Positions 23,802-31,972 of a stretch of 44,559 bases of DNA are shown one piece after another. Source of the DNA: Woeseiaceae bacterium (lineage in GTDB: Bacteria; Pseudomonadota; Gammaproteobacteria; Steroidobacterales; Woeseiaceae); the NCBI GenBank assembly GCA_030066655.1, contig JASJBE010000016.1, forward strand, positions 1 through 44,559. Direction: 5' to 3'. The first letter of the stretch is position 1; every line of letters starts with the position of its first letter. Made by a program: the position numbers and the translations under genes. The notes under the pieces are model-generated. The model was not told the DNA's origin and did not search any database. It saw nothing but the letters and a program-made list of their open reading frames with translations.

Positions 23802-26405
23802 ATGCTCTCCGCTTTGCACAATGATTTGGCTTGCCGTCCGCGGCGTCTTTTTCTACTCGCACCGTTCTTGCTGTTGTCAGCCTGCGGTGGCGGCGGTGGC
23901 GGTGACCAATCCTTTACGGCACCCCCGCCCGCACCCGTTAACCCGACACTGTCAATCAACGACGCATCGATTCTAGAAGGCGACAGCGGCAACACCGCGC
24001 TCGTGTTCACCGTCACAGCGACGGTACCGGTCGGTTCAACGGCGGCATCCGCGAGCGTCGATTTCGCGACGAGTCCTGGCAGTGCAACGCAGGGCGTCGA
24101 CTACGTTTTCGCCAGCGGCACGCTGCAGTTTCCCCCGGGTACGACAGAGGCGACGATCGACGTCGACGTCATTGGCGACTTCAACATCGAGGTCGATGAG
24201 ACGTTCACGGTCACGCTGTCATCGCCGGTCAATGCGACGATCACGCAGGCAACGGGGACGGGAACGATTCGCGACGACGACTCGACGACCAGCGTGTTCG
24301 GCCTGGACGACCGGCCGGACAACCAGACCTGCGTCGCGCCTGCGCGCCCGACCGTCGACGCCTCGGTGTCTGTCGCAGACGCGTATCCTTCTCTACCCAA
24401 CTTATTTCAGCCCACCAAAATCCTGCTGGAGCCCGGCGGCGATCGCTGGTTTGTCTTACAGAAGACGGGGCAGATCTTGACCTTCCCGACCAACAACCCA
24501 ACCGGCGTTACGACCTACATGGACCTGACGGCGACGAGGGCGATACGGACGGACGTTGAAGGCGGCCTGCTCGGCATGGCGTTTCATCCCGACTACCCGG
24601 CGACGCGCGAAATCTTCCTGTCGTACACGATCGACCATACGGGTCCGCCGATGCGCAGCGTGCTGTCGCGCATGATTCTCGACAACGTGACGAGCCCCGG
24701 CGGCGGCTCTGTTGAACAGGTCATTCTCGCGGTCGACCAGGATTTCGATAATCACAACGGCGGCGACATCGCCTTCGGCCCGGACGGATACCTGTACTTC
24801 GGTCTCGGCGACGGCGGCAGCGGCAACGACCCCAGGGAGCGGGCCCAGGACACGACGCGTCTGCTCGGCTCAATGCTGCGCATCGACGTGCAAGGCACGG
24901 GTGCGGACTACGACATACCGCCAGATAACCCGTTCGCCACCGAGCTGAAATGTGGCCCTGGCGCGAACTCGAACGACTGCCCTGAGATTTACGCGTGGGG
25001 TTTGCGCAATCCGTGGCGCTGGAGCTTCGACGAGGCAACTGGCGAACTGTGGCTCGCGGACGTCGGCCAGGGATCCCGGGAGGAAGTCAACATCGTCCGG
25101 CGCGGCGGCAATTACGGCTGGCGCTGCCGCGAAGGCACACTAGATACGTCAAACATATCCGACTGCAGCGGCGATGAAAGCCTGATCGACCCGGTTACTG
25201 AGTACGGGCGCAGCGACGGTAGCTCGATTACGGGCGGCTACGTCTACCGCGGCTCGGCCATTCCCGACCTGGTCGGGTTGTACGTGTTCGCCGACTACGG
25301 CTCCGGTCGATTCTGGGCAGCGCGACCGGACGGTCTGGGCGGCTTTGACAACGACCAGCTGATCAACTCCAGTATCAAGCCAACTGCTTTCGGCATCGGC
25401 CCGGACGATGAACTCTACGTCGTCGACATTGACGGTGTGGGACAGGGTCGCGTGCGTCGCATAGAGCCTGCGGGCAGCCCCACACCCGACACGATTCCTG
25501 ACCGGCTGTCGGATACCGGCTGCGTGGACCCCGGTGACGTGACCCAACCCTATGCCGGCCTGCTGCCCTACGATCTGAACGCCGCATTCTGGTCTGACGG
25601 CGCCATCAAGGACCGGCACATCGGACTTCCGAACGGTACGACGATCGGCGTCGATGCCGACGGTGACTTCGACTTCCCGAACGGCACCGTCATCGTCAAG
25701 AATTTCCGCCTCGGCGGCGCGCTGATCGAGACACGCCACCTGATGCGCCACCCGGACGGCGTCTGGGCCGGCTACACCTACGAGTGGGATGCGGGCCAGA
25801 CCGAGGCCACACGTGTCCGCGGCGGCAAGTCCGTCAACATCAACGGCCAGGAGTGGATCTACCCGTCGGAGGGCCAGTGCATGGCTTGCCACACGGGCGC
25901 CGCCGGTTTCTCGCTCGGCGCCGAGATCGCCCAGTTAAACAGCGACCTGACGTATCCGTCGACCGGACGCACGGCGAACCAGCTCGAGACCATCGAGCAC
26001 GTCATGATGTTCACGTCACCGTTGCCGGGACCTGCCAATGCGCTGGACGCACTGGCAGATCCGACAGACGCATCCGCATCGCTGGAAGCGCGCGCACGCG
26101 CCTACCTGCACACGAACTGCGCGCAGTGTCACCGACCGAATGCGCCGAACCCGTCAACGATGGACCTTCGCTACTCGACGGCCCTGTCAGACACCAACGC
26201 CTGCGACGCCATGCCGCTGCAGGGTAGCTTAGGTCTTGCGAACGCACGGCTGATCGCGCCCGGCGACGCCGATGCCTCGCTGGTTGTCGACCGGATGCAG
26301 CGCCGTGACATCCACGGCATGCCGCCCATCGGGTCGAATGTCATCGACTCGAATGGCGTAGCACTGATTAGCAACTGGATAGACAGCTTAAACAACTGCA
26401 ACTGA
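23802..26405 (+). CDS. Lipoprotein: Calx-beta + PQQ-type sugar dehydrogenase + diheme cytochrome c
   Basis: This is an 867-residue exported electron-transfer protein. I chose the ATG at 23802 over a TTG at 23772 because it directly starts the signal sequence, which ends in the lipobox LLSAC followed by a run of glycines. Domains in order are Calx-beta (about 45-155, ILEGDSG through GTIRDDD), a glucose/sorbosone dehydrogenase beta-propeller (about 190-565, with GGLLGMAFHPDY, DNHNGGDIAFGPDGYLYFGLGDGG and YAWGLRNPWRWSFD) and a C-terminal SO2930-type diheme cytochrome c (about 570-867) with heme motifs CMACH (693-697) and CAQCH (773-777). It probably oxidises a sugar or alcohol using PQQ and passes electrons through its own hemes to the respiratory chain. 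The substrate is unknown, and PQQ synthesis genes are not in the window. Confidence 0.92.
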   Translation: MLSALHNDLACRPRRLFLLAPFLLLSACGGGGGGDQSFTAPPPAPVNPTLSINDASILEGDSGNTALVFTVTATVPVGSTAASASVDFATSPGSATQGVDYVFASGTLQFPPGTTEATIDVDVIGDFNIEVDETFTVTLSSPVNATITQATGTGTIRDDDSTTSVFGLDDRPDNQTCVAPARPTVDASVSVADAYPSLPNLFQPTKILLEPGGDRWFVLQKTGQILTFPTNNPTGVTTYMDLTATRAIRTDVEGGLLGMAFHPDYPATREIFLSYTIDHTGPPMRSVLSRMILDNVTSPGGGSVEQVILAVDQDFDNHNGGDIAFGPDGYLYFGLGDGGSGNDPRERAQDTTRLLGSMLRIDVQGTGADYDIPPDNPFATELKCGPGANSNDCPEIYAWGLRNPWRWSFDEATGELWLADVGQGSREEVNIVRRGGNYGWRCREGTLDTSNISDCSGDESLIDPVTEYGRSDGSSITGGYVYRGSAIPDLVGLYVFADYGSGRFWAARPDGLGGFDNDQLINSSIKPTAFGIGPDDELYVVDIDGVGQGRVRRIEPAGSPTPDTIPDRLSDTGCVDPGDVTQPYAGLLPYDLNAAFWSDGAIKDRHIGLPNGTTIGVDADGDFDFPNGTVIVKNFRLGGALIETRHLMRHPDGVWAGYTYEWDAGQTEATRVRGGKSVNINGQEWIYPSEGQCMACHTGAAGFSLGAEIAQLNSDLTYPSTGRTANQLETIEHVMMFTSPLPGPANALDALADPTDASASLEARARAYLHTNCAQCHRPNAPNPSTMDLRYSTALSDTNACDAMPLQGSLGLANARLIAPGDADASLVVDRMQRRDIHGMPPIGSNVIDSNGVALISNWIDSLNNCN

Positions 26406-26499
26406 CGGCCGAGCGCGACGTTTATGCGACTCGTCGAGTCAACGCTGGTTCTTTCAGATTGTCGATAGCGGCAGCCGCTGCAACGGCCGTACGTTGCGG

Positions 26500-26637
26500 T
26501 CAGATCGTGACTGCGATGGCAACCAGGAAGGCGACGAACACGCCGGTGCCGGCAAGGGTGAGGCCAATAGCGCCTCGGCTGAGACTCTGCATATCCTGCA
26601 TCGTCTGAAGCGTGTGCATTGGAATACAGTTGTACAT
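26500..26637 (-). CDS. Small single-pass membrane protein
   Basis: This is a 45-residue peptide. The start at 26637 is supported by GGAG 8 bases upstream at ideal spacing. Residues 1-20 are polar and Met-rich (MYNCIPMHTLQTMQDMQ) and the last 24 form a strong transmembrane helix (GAIGLTLAGTGVFVAFLVAIAVTI). No family is recognised. The longer frame to 26724 lacks a good start. It lies alone between the dehydrogenase lipoprotein and a secreted protein. Small membrane peptides often modulate transporters or sensor kinases; a role here cannot be proposed. Confidence 0.6.
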   Translation of the reverse strand: MYNCIPMHTLQTMQDMQSLSRGAIGLTLAGTGVFVAFLVAIAVTI

Positions 26638-26882
26638 CGTAGTTCTCCAGAGGACGGAAAAGACACACACCAGGTTTTTCCAACCCGGTTCAATGTGAAC
26701 GATACCGACCTCGCCTGCACTCACAACCGAATAAAACTCACAGCCTCGGATGAGAAAAACTCATCAGTGTGCGTGGATACGGCACTGCGATGTACACGTC
26801 GACAAGCCAGCGAAATCCGCTTCCGTGCTTGATCGATTCGACGCGTTGGTGCGCGAGCTGAGCCCGACCTGACGCGCTTTTC

Positions 26883-27407
26883 CTACTCGACGGGGAATGC
26901 CGTCTTTGGCTCGTCGTGCGGCGCGCCTGAAACCCGCTCAAGCACGACGATATAGTCGTATCGGGTTATCGCAATGTGATTGCTATCGAGCGGCTTGATG
27001 TGTCGTTTCTGATTTCCGAAATTGAACGAGCCATCCCTGCCCACCGCTAGCTGGGACAGCTGAGCTTCGAACTCGATGAACTGGTCGTGGTTTCTGCTGA
27101 AGTCGATCTGTATCAGGCGCTCGTCATTGCAGATTAGAACCACGTCGTCGCCCTGTTCGGCCCTCGTGTAGTGCCCGGCGCCAACATGAGCCTCACGGTC
27201 GAGACGCCAAACCCCACGCAGATACTTTGCGGCCGCCTTCGGATGAACGCGAAAGTGCTGGCCTTCCTGCATCAGGCTGAAGAAGTACCGTTGCGACTCT
27301 TCTTCACTGACGAGATCGTCTGCGACAGTCGGCTCCGTTACGGCGAACAGCAGACAAACGATACCGAGTTGGACGGTGCTCAACAGGTGTTTGGTCTTGA
27401 TCATCAT
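26883..27407 (-). CDS. Secreted hypothetical protein
   Basis: This is a 174-residue exported protein. I set the start at the first of two adjacent ATG codons (27407), preceded by GAGAAG, because it opens directly into a signal sequence ending near TVADD. The mature part reads like a small beta-rich domain: LRGVWRLDREAHVG, a TRAEQGDDVVLICNDERLIQIDFSRN segment, and ITRYDYIVVLERV near the end. The WRLDRE and ICND strings hint at a lipocalin-like or META-like barrel, but I do not recognise the family. It is followed on the same strand by the small membrane peptide gene. Confidence 0.75.
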   Translation of the reverse strand: MMIKTKHLLSTVQLGIVCLLFAVTEPTVADDLVSEEESQRYFFSLMQEGQHFRVHPKAAAKYLRGVWRLDREAHVGAGHYTRAEQGDDVVLICNDERLIQIDFSRNHDQFIEFEAQLSQLAVGRDGSFNFGNQKRHIKPLDSNHIAITRYDYIVVLERVSGAPHDEPKTAFPVE

Positions 27408-27550
27408 TTCTTCTCGAAGGCAACAATAGTTCGCAGGCATGTAGCTGCGGCGTGATTCGCTCTGGCTCGACAGCGATTGTATCCACATCATTATTTACGG
27501 GTGTGTTCCCCCAAGTCCCTACTTCGCTTCGTCGCGAGGACGTTGACGGG

Positions 27551-27582
27551 AAAAAACCGCCGCGAACGCAAGTCCGCGGCGG
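27551..27582 (-). terminator. Rho-independent terminator of the PspA-like operon
   Basis: On the minus strand, CCGCCGCG, a 10-base loop and CGCGGCGG form a perfect 8-bp GC stem followed immediately by six T residues. It lies 26 bases after the stop of the polytopic membrane protein gene, which is the expected position. This is the clearest intrinsic terminator in the window. Confidence 0.92.
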
Positions 27583-27608
27583 CCGCTCTGCACTTACCTT
27601 GCGGGTTG

Positions 27609-29009
27609 CTAGATTTCCAGAGCGTTTTCCTCTTTGTCCTCGCGCGTCTTGCCGTACCACTGTTGCAGGCGCAGCCGGATCGCAACGCCGTGGCGATCGA
27701 GAATCGATCCGAGCGCGATGGCAGAGGCACCGAACACGGCCAGGTCGATCCAGCTGCTGCGGACGACGAGCTGCACGATGGCCTCCAGGCCAAACAGCAC
27801 GCCCGCGGCAACAGTGATGATGCCGGCAATGACGTTGCCCGGTTGCTTACCGGCCGTGCCCCACAACAACAGCATCACGCCGGCAGCGATACTTAGCAGT
27901 GCCGTTAATCCACCCGGCGCCATGACCACACTCAAGCTGAAGCTCAGCGCCACTGCGATCGTGATAGACACGCGGACGGCGGTGCCCAGCGATCGGCTGC
28001 CCGTGCGACGGATGATGTCCAGTGCAGGAGCCGCGTAAGTCAGGGCGAAAAACGGTGCTGCAAGCCCGGATGCGAGCACACCACTGAAGGCATCGGTCAA
28101 CGCAACAGCAAAGACCATACCCAGCGGCCACGACAACAGCTCGAGAGCGACGGCGACACGAGGGTTCCTGTCGGGAAACAGCGAGGCCTGTCGCGCGACG
28201 AGGAACAACACCAGTGTCAGCATCGCGATCATCAGGCTGTCGACCTGGTAGAAGTACATGCTCCTGAAGAGAATGATGCCGAGCGGGATGAACAGCGTCA
28301 TCAGGGCGAACTTGCCCTCGCCGGTTTTCAACGCACGGTCGTTGCGAAGCAGTTTCGCGACGATGAACAGCGCGTAGACCACACCGGTCAGCGCGACGAC
28401 ACCTGCCGCCAGTGAGCTTCGTATCGGCAACAACAGCAGCGCGTTCAGCAACAGGAAGTTCAGCGCCAGTGGCTTCGCCGAGTGTCTCGCCATGATCGCG
28501 AAACAGAACAGCGCCATCGGCACCAGCACGAGCAACGCCGCACCCATGGTCATGCCAATGTTCGCAACGTCCTCGATCCGCCAGTCGGCAAACCCGGGAT
28601 AGGTCGCGAGCCCGCCGTCCCACTGGAACACCGAGTACAGCAGCGCCCCGAGGATCGTGAAGTTCGCCGGTATCGATACCAGCGCGAGCCCGAAGAACAA
28701 CCGGGCGCCCTTCGTTTCCTTGACGAGGTGACTCATCGCAAAACCGGCAGCGCCTAACAGGCCGGTTTGCGCGAGCAGCAAAAAGTAGCGACTGATGTCG
28801 TTACCACCGCTCCATCCCTGCATCAGGAACACCGACATGGACGCCAGGATGACGCCCGCTCCGAGGATACGCAGCGCTTCGGACAGTGTCGCGACATTGC
28901 GTATCGACTGCATGACGCTGTCTACACTGAAGCGTGAGCCTTGAATGGACGATCGCATGCTTTCACTCGCGACGACGTCATTATCGAATGCAGAGGTACG
29001 GATACTCAT
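27609..29009 (-). CDS. Polytopic membrane protein paired with PspA-like protein
   Basis: This is a 466-residue inner-membrane protein with roughly 12 hydrophobic helices, beginning with a cytoplasmic N-terminus of about 45 residues and ending with a short charged C-terminus (REDKEEN). I recognise no transporter or enzyme signature; Gly/Ala-rich helices such as LAAGVVALTGVVYALF and TAVRVSITIAVALSFSL dominate. Its ATG overlaps the stop of the PspA-like gene (ATGA), so the two are translated together, and a strong terminator follows. By association it may be the membrane partner or docking site of the PspA-like protein. A role in proton leak or lipid handling is speculation. Confidence 0.85.
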   Translation of the reverse strand: MSIRTSAFDNDVVASESMRSSIQGSRFSVDSVMQSIRNVATLSEALRILGAGVILASMSVFLMQGWSGGNDISRYFLLLAQTGLLGAAGFAMSHLVKETKGARLFFGLALVSIPANFTILGALLYSVFQWDGGLATYPGFADWRIEDVANIGMTMGAALLVLVPMALFCFAIMARHSAKPLALNFLLLNALLLLPIRSSLAAGVVALTGVVYALFIVAKLLRNDRALKTGEGKFALMTLFIPLGIILFRSMYFYQVDSLMIAMLTLVLFLVARQASLFPDRNPRVAVALELLSWPLGMVFAVALTDAFSGVLASGLAAPFFALTYAAPALDIIRRTGSRSLGTAVRVSITIAVALSFSLSVVMAPGGLTALLSIAAGVMLLLWGTAGKQPGNVIAGIITVAAGVLFGLEAIVQLVVRSSWIDLAVFGASAIALGSILDRHGVAIRLRLQQWYGKTREDKEENALEI

Positions 29010-29662
29010 GACGAATCCTCCTTGCCCGTACCGATCAGCTCTGCGAGCTCGGCTCGCAGTTGTGCTGTGTCCTCTTCGGCGAGGAACGACGACTCGAGCG
29101 GATCGACGCGCGACGTGGCGTTCATCAGTATTTCGGTCTCACCGAGGTTTATCTCCCAGCGATCGAAGGTGTCCTCGACGTCGCCGTAGGACACGCCCTC
29201 GATGTTGTTGATCGTGCGCATCGCTTCGGCGACAGATTGACGCGAGCGCATCATGTTGCGCTGCTGCGCGACCTCGACGATGCGTGATTCGATCTTCTTC
29301 ACCTGGGCCGCGATGCGTTCTTCCAGCTCGTTGTGTTTCTCAATCGACTCCTCGAGGGTCGCAAGCTGCTTCTCGCACTCCTTGCGGCGGCGCAGGCACT
29401 CGAGTGCCTTGGGTTCGTCATCGGCCGCCACCAGTCTGGCTCGATCGGTCCAGCGAACAGAGGCCTGCTGCAGGTCCGCGTAGCGGGTCTTGAGTTGATG
29501 GCCGTCCTTGCGTACCCGCTCCAGGCGGACCCTTGCGCGGGCCGCGGCCTGCTGCGTGTCACGCAGTGCGGCATTGATAATCGCATCGTGGTTTTCGACC
29601 TTGCTGACGGCCCGATCGACCGACGACGTGATGCTCGTGGATATTCTCTGAATCAGGTTCAT
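29006..29662 (-). CDS. PspA/IM30-family protein
   Basis: This is a 218-residue, almost wholly helical and coiled-coil protein of the PspA/IM30 (ESCRT-III-like) family. Residues about 1-25 form the amphipathic membrane-binding helix (MNLIQRISTSITSSVDRAVSKVE), followed by the long hairpin (LRDTQQAAARARVRLERVRKDG and the KECEKQLATLEESIEKHNELEERIA segment) and a shorter acidic C-terminus. Such proteins polymerise on damaged membranes to preserve integrity. The QQAAARARVRLERV portion differs from E. coli PspA, so it belongs to a diverged subgroup. It has an AGGAGG-like ribosome-binding site and is divergent from an HTH regulator. No PspF-type sigma-54 activator or PspB/C gene is nearby. Confidence 0.88.
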   Translation of the reverse strand: MNLIQRISTSITSSVDRAVSKVENHDAIINAALRDTQQAAARARVRLERVRKDGHQLKTRYADLQQASVRWTDRARLVAADDEPKALECLRRRKECEKQLATLEESIEKHNELEERIAAQVKKIESRIVEVAQQRNMMRSRQSVAEAMRTINNIEGVSYGDVEDTFDRWEINLGETEILMNATSRVDPLESSFLAEEDTAQLRAELAELIGTGKEDSS

Positions 29663-29787
29663 AGCAACTCCTCCTAAGGTGCAGTGCGATTTCGAGGCTA
29701 GGAGTTGGTATAGTTTTCGGCAACCATTTTCTTGAAAGTTAGATATTTCGAACTTTTGGTATAATTTTTTTATACTTTTACCGGCCT
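29663..29787. promoter_or_regulatory. Divergent promoter of the PspA-like and HTH-regulator units
   Basis: This is an AT-rich island in GC-rich surroundings. TATAAT at 29760-29765 is a good -10 for the plus-strand regulator, though a -35 at standard spacing is not evident. It lies inside the perfect inverted repeat GTATAA-N5-TTATAC (29759-29775). A second inverted repeat, AAAGTT-N10-AACTTT, is at 29735-29756, and a further GTATAG half-like element is near 29708-29713. I see no TGGCAC-N5-TTGC sigma-54 site. The dyads are plausible binding sites for the HTH regulator. Confidence 0.55.
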
Positions 29788-30534
29788 ATGACGACCTCCG
29801 CCCGATTAATCGACACGATCAAGCGCGAACTGAAAGCGCGCGGCATCACGTACAGGGGGCTCGCCGAACATCTCGAGCTCTCTGAATCCGCCGTGAAGCA
29901 CATGTTCTCGACGGGCAACTTCTCGCTGCGTCGCCTCGACGACGTTTGCAACGTGCTCGAGCTCGGGATCAGCGACCTCGTCGATATCAGCGAAACGCAC
30001 GAGCAGAAGATCGAGGCGCTGTCGGAAGAGCAGGAGTCCGAGATCATGTCTGACATGCGCCTGCTGTTGGTCGCCTACTGCCTCTTAAACTACTGGACCT
30101 TCGACGAGATCGTCGAACGCTACGACGTGTCGCCCGAACTGGGTGTTCGCTACCTGCGCAAGCTCGACCGCATGGGGTTCATCGACCTGCAGCCCGGGGA
30201 TCGTGTTCGATTGCTGCTGGCCAACAACTTTAGCTGGCGCAAGAACGGCGCGATCGAGCGCTTCTTCCGCAGTCGCGTGCAGGACGAGTTTTTCGATCAC
30301 GACTTCCAGGACGACGAGTCCTACCGGATCGTCAAGAACGGCATGCTGACCCGCAAGAGCATGCTGCAACTGGTCGAGAAGCTGAATGCCACCGGAGATT
30401 TGTTCGACGACACGACCTGGGAAGAGCGCAGACTGTCGGCCGACGAGCGCAAGGGGACGACGATGGTACTGGCGATCCGGCACTGGTTCTTCGAAGGCTT
30501 CAAGCACCTGGAGCGGGACAATGTCGCGCAGTGA
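29788..30534 (+). CDS. XRE-type HTH regulator with helical effector domain
   Basis: This is a 248-residue cytoplasmic regulator. The N-terminus (about 5-65) is a lambda-repressor-like helix-turn-helix: ITYRGLAEHLELSESAVKHMFS with the recognition helix SESAVKHMF, then LDDVCNVLEL. Residues 85-248 form a mostly helical domain with a second winged-helix-like pattern (TFDEIVERYDVSPELGVRYLRKLDRMGFIDL), ending in a long acidic and aromatic helix. It is divergent from the PspA-like unit and overlaps the start of the papain-fold gene by 14 bases. The most economical reading is a local regulator of both units, sensing an envelope or lipid signal, but the ligand is unknown. Confidence 0.87.
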   Translation: MTTSARLIDTIKRELKARGITYRGLAEHLELSESAVKHMFSTGNFSLRRLDDVCNVLELGISDLVDISETHEQKIEALSEEQESEIMSDMRLLLVAYCLLNYWTFDEIVERYDVSPELGVRYLRKLDRMGFIDLQPGDRVRLLLANNFSWRKNGAIERFFRSRVQDEFFDHDFQDDESYRIVKNGMLTRKSMLQLVEKLNATGDLFDDTTWEERRLSADERKGTTMVLAIRHWFFEGFKHLERDNVAQ

Positions 30535-31870
30535 GCTGCAGAAACTGACCGACACGGTCGACGGACTCATTGACGCGGCCGCATTGCTGAAGCGAGACCA
30601 GCCGGGCGCCGACGAGCTTCAGGCAATCATCGAGCGCGGCGAGTTTCGACCGGCGGAAGACGAGGCGATCGGCTACTGGTTTGCGCGATACCTGACCGTA
30701 CGCGAGAGTCTCTGGGCCGTCATCGACGACGTCAGGGAGTTGCTCGGCGGCAGGACGGCGAAAAGCGATGAGGACATGCGCCTGTTCGTTGTCGGCTATG
30801 CGGCGGCCTGCGCGCTGGTCGGCGTCGATCGAGTCATGCTGTTTGACGTCGCTCGCCACAGCGTCATCCAGCGCAAGCTGAACGAGTCCTTCCGGGAGTT
30901 CCGCGTACCCCGGCGACAATTCACGCGTATTTTCGAGGCGTTCATCAAGGAAAGCAGCGTGCTGTCGCTGCTGGACGCGATGCGATTCGCGAAGAAGAAC
31001 CGCAAACGACTGGAGAGCCTGATCGAGGATCCTGTCGTTGGATCGATCGCGAGGCGGCTGCCGGAGCTGGAAACGTCGCTGGACCCGAGCAAGCGCGCCT
31101 ACCTTCGCGGGGCGTGGGCCTTCGTCAGCCACAAGTGGCGACGACGGGGTGTCGTAACGGCGAACAGCGTGCTGTCTGGCGTCGCCGAGGGTGTCGGCCG
31201 GGTCGCGTCCGACATTCAACTGACCGACAGGAAGAACGTCAGCGATGAGATTCGCGAACGCATCGGCGCTAAGCTCAAGCCCGGCGACATCCTGATCACT
31301 AGGCATGCAACCGCGCTGACGAACCTGTTCATGCCGGGCTTCTGGCCACACGCGGCCTTGTACGTTGGAACGCCCGAGCAGCGCGACGCTCTCGGTACTA
31401 CCGTACCGGACAACAAGCGAACACTGTGGACTGACGACACCTGCACACTGGAAGCATTGAAGGATGGCGTGCGGCTGCGCCGCCTGTCCGACACGTTGCT
31501 GGTCGATTATTTCGTCGTGCTGCGACCGCAGCTCCCGGACGCGTCGATCCGGCAGGCCATCGAACGCGGTCTCGTGCATGAAGGCAAGATGTACAACTTC
31601 GACTTCGATTTCTTCAGCTCCGATCGCCTCGTGTGCACCGAAGTGATCTACCGGAGCTACGACGGCATCGACGGCCTGGACTTCCCTCTGACCGACCGTG
31701 CCGGCCGCAAGACGCTCTCGGCCGAGGACCTGCTGAACTTCGCCCTTGAGAACGAGGCGCTCGAGCCGTTTGCGATTTTCGGCGTCGCGGGCTGCGAGTC
31801 CGACGTCGTGTTGGGTGACCGGGTCCGCGAGCTGCTTGTCGCAAGCTTCGAGGCAGAAGCCAAACAATGA
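30521..31870 (+). CDS. YiiX-like permuted papain-fold (NlpC/P60-related) protein
   Basis: This is a 449-residue protein. I chose the ATG at 30521, 14 bases inside the regulator gene, because GAGCGGGAC precedes it and the longer frame reads through regulator sequence. Residues 1-240 are helical with basic patches (FVSHKWRRRG) and no recognised domain. Residues about 250-449 form the YiiX/YebB permuted papain fold: KPGDILITR, the active-site His in FWPHAALYVG (His277) and Cys in LVCTEVIYRSY (Cys372), in the swapped order typical of the permuted family. Relatives act on amide or ester bonds of peptides or lipids. No signal peptide is visible, so it is probably cytoplasmic or peripheral. It is cotranscribed with the regulator. 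Confidence 0.88.
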   Translation: MSRSELQKLTDTVDGLIDAAALLKRDQPGADELQAIIERGEFRPAEDEAIGYWFARYLTVRESLWAVIDDVRELLGGRTAKSDEDMRLFVVGYAAACALVGVDRVMLFDVARHSVIQRKLNESFREFRVPRRQFTRIFEAFIKESSVLSLLDAMRFAKKNRKRLESLIEDPVVGSIARRLPELETSLDPSKRAYLRGAWAFVSHKWRRRGVVTANSVLSGVAEGVGRVASDIQLTDRKNVSDEIRERIGAKLKPGDILITRHATALTNLFMPGFWPHAALYVGTPEQRDALGTTVPDNKRTLWTDDTCTLEALKDGVRLRRLSDTLLVDYFVVLRPQLPDASIRQAIERGLVHEGKMYNFDFDFFSSDRLVCTEVIYRSYDGIDGLDFPLTDRAGRKTLSAEDLLNFALENEALEPFAIFGVAGCESDVVLGDRVRELLVASFEAEAKQ

Positions 31871-31937
31871 CACCTAAGTGCCTGAACGGCCGTAGAATCG
31901 TTACGTTTTAAAACAGACAGGCAGGCGTCGCCGCCGT

Positions 31938-31962
31938 AGTCTTGAGGAGTACAAACAAGACT
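31938..31962 (+). promoter_or_regulatory. Leader hairpin upstream of the CIA30-DUF4174 gene
   Basis: AGTCTTG (31938-31944) and CAAGACT (31956-31962) form a perfect 7-bp stem with an 11-base loop that begins AGGAG. The ATG follows at 31973 with no other ribosome-binding element. The only AGGAG is 23 bases upstream, unusually far. It may be a translation-control hairpin or coincidence. Confidence 0.3.
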
Positions 31963-31972
31963 GTAGCCACCG

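Noticed and set aside
23426-24016. 196-codon minus-strand frame upstream of the dehydrogenase
   Set aside because: It runs into the coding region of the dehydrogenase in antisense and contains repeat-like, low-complexity translation; no supporting start signal.
30500-31873. 457-codon minus-strand open frame
   Set aside because: It is antisense to the papain-fold gene, which has catalytic motifs; the antisense translation has none.
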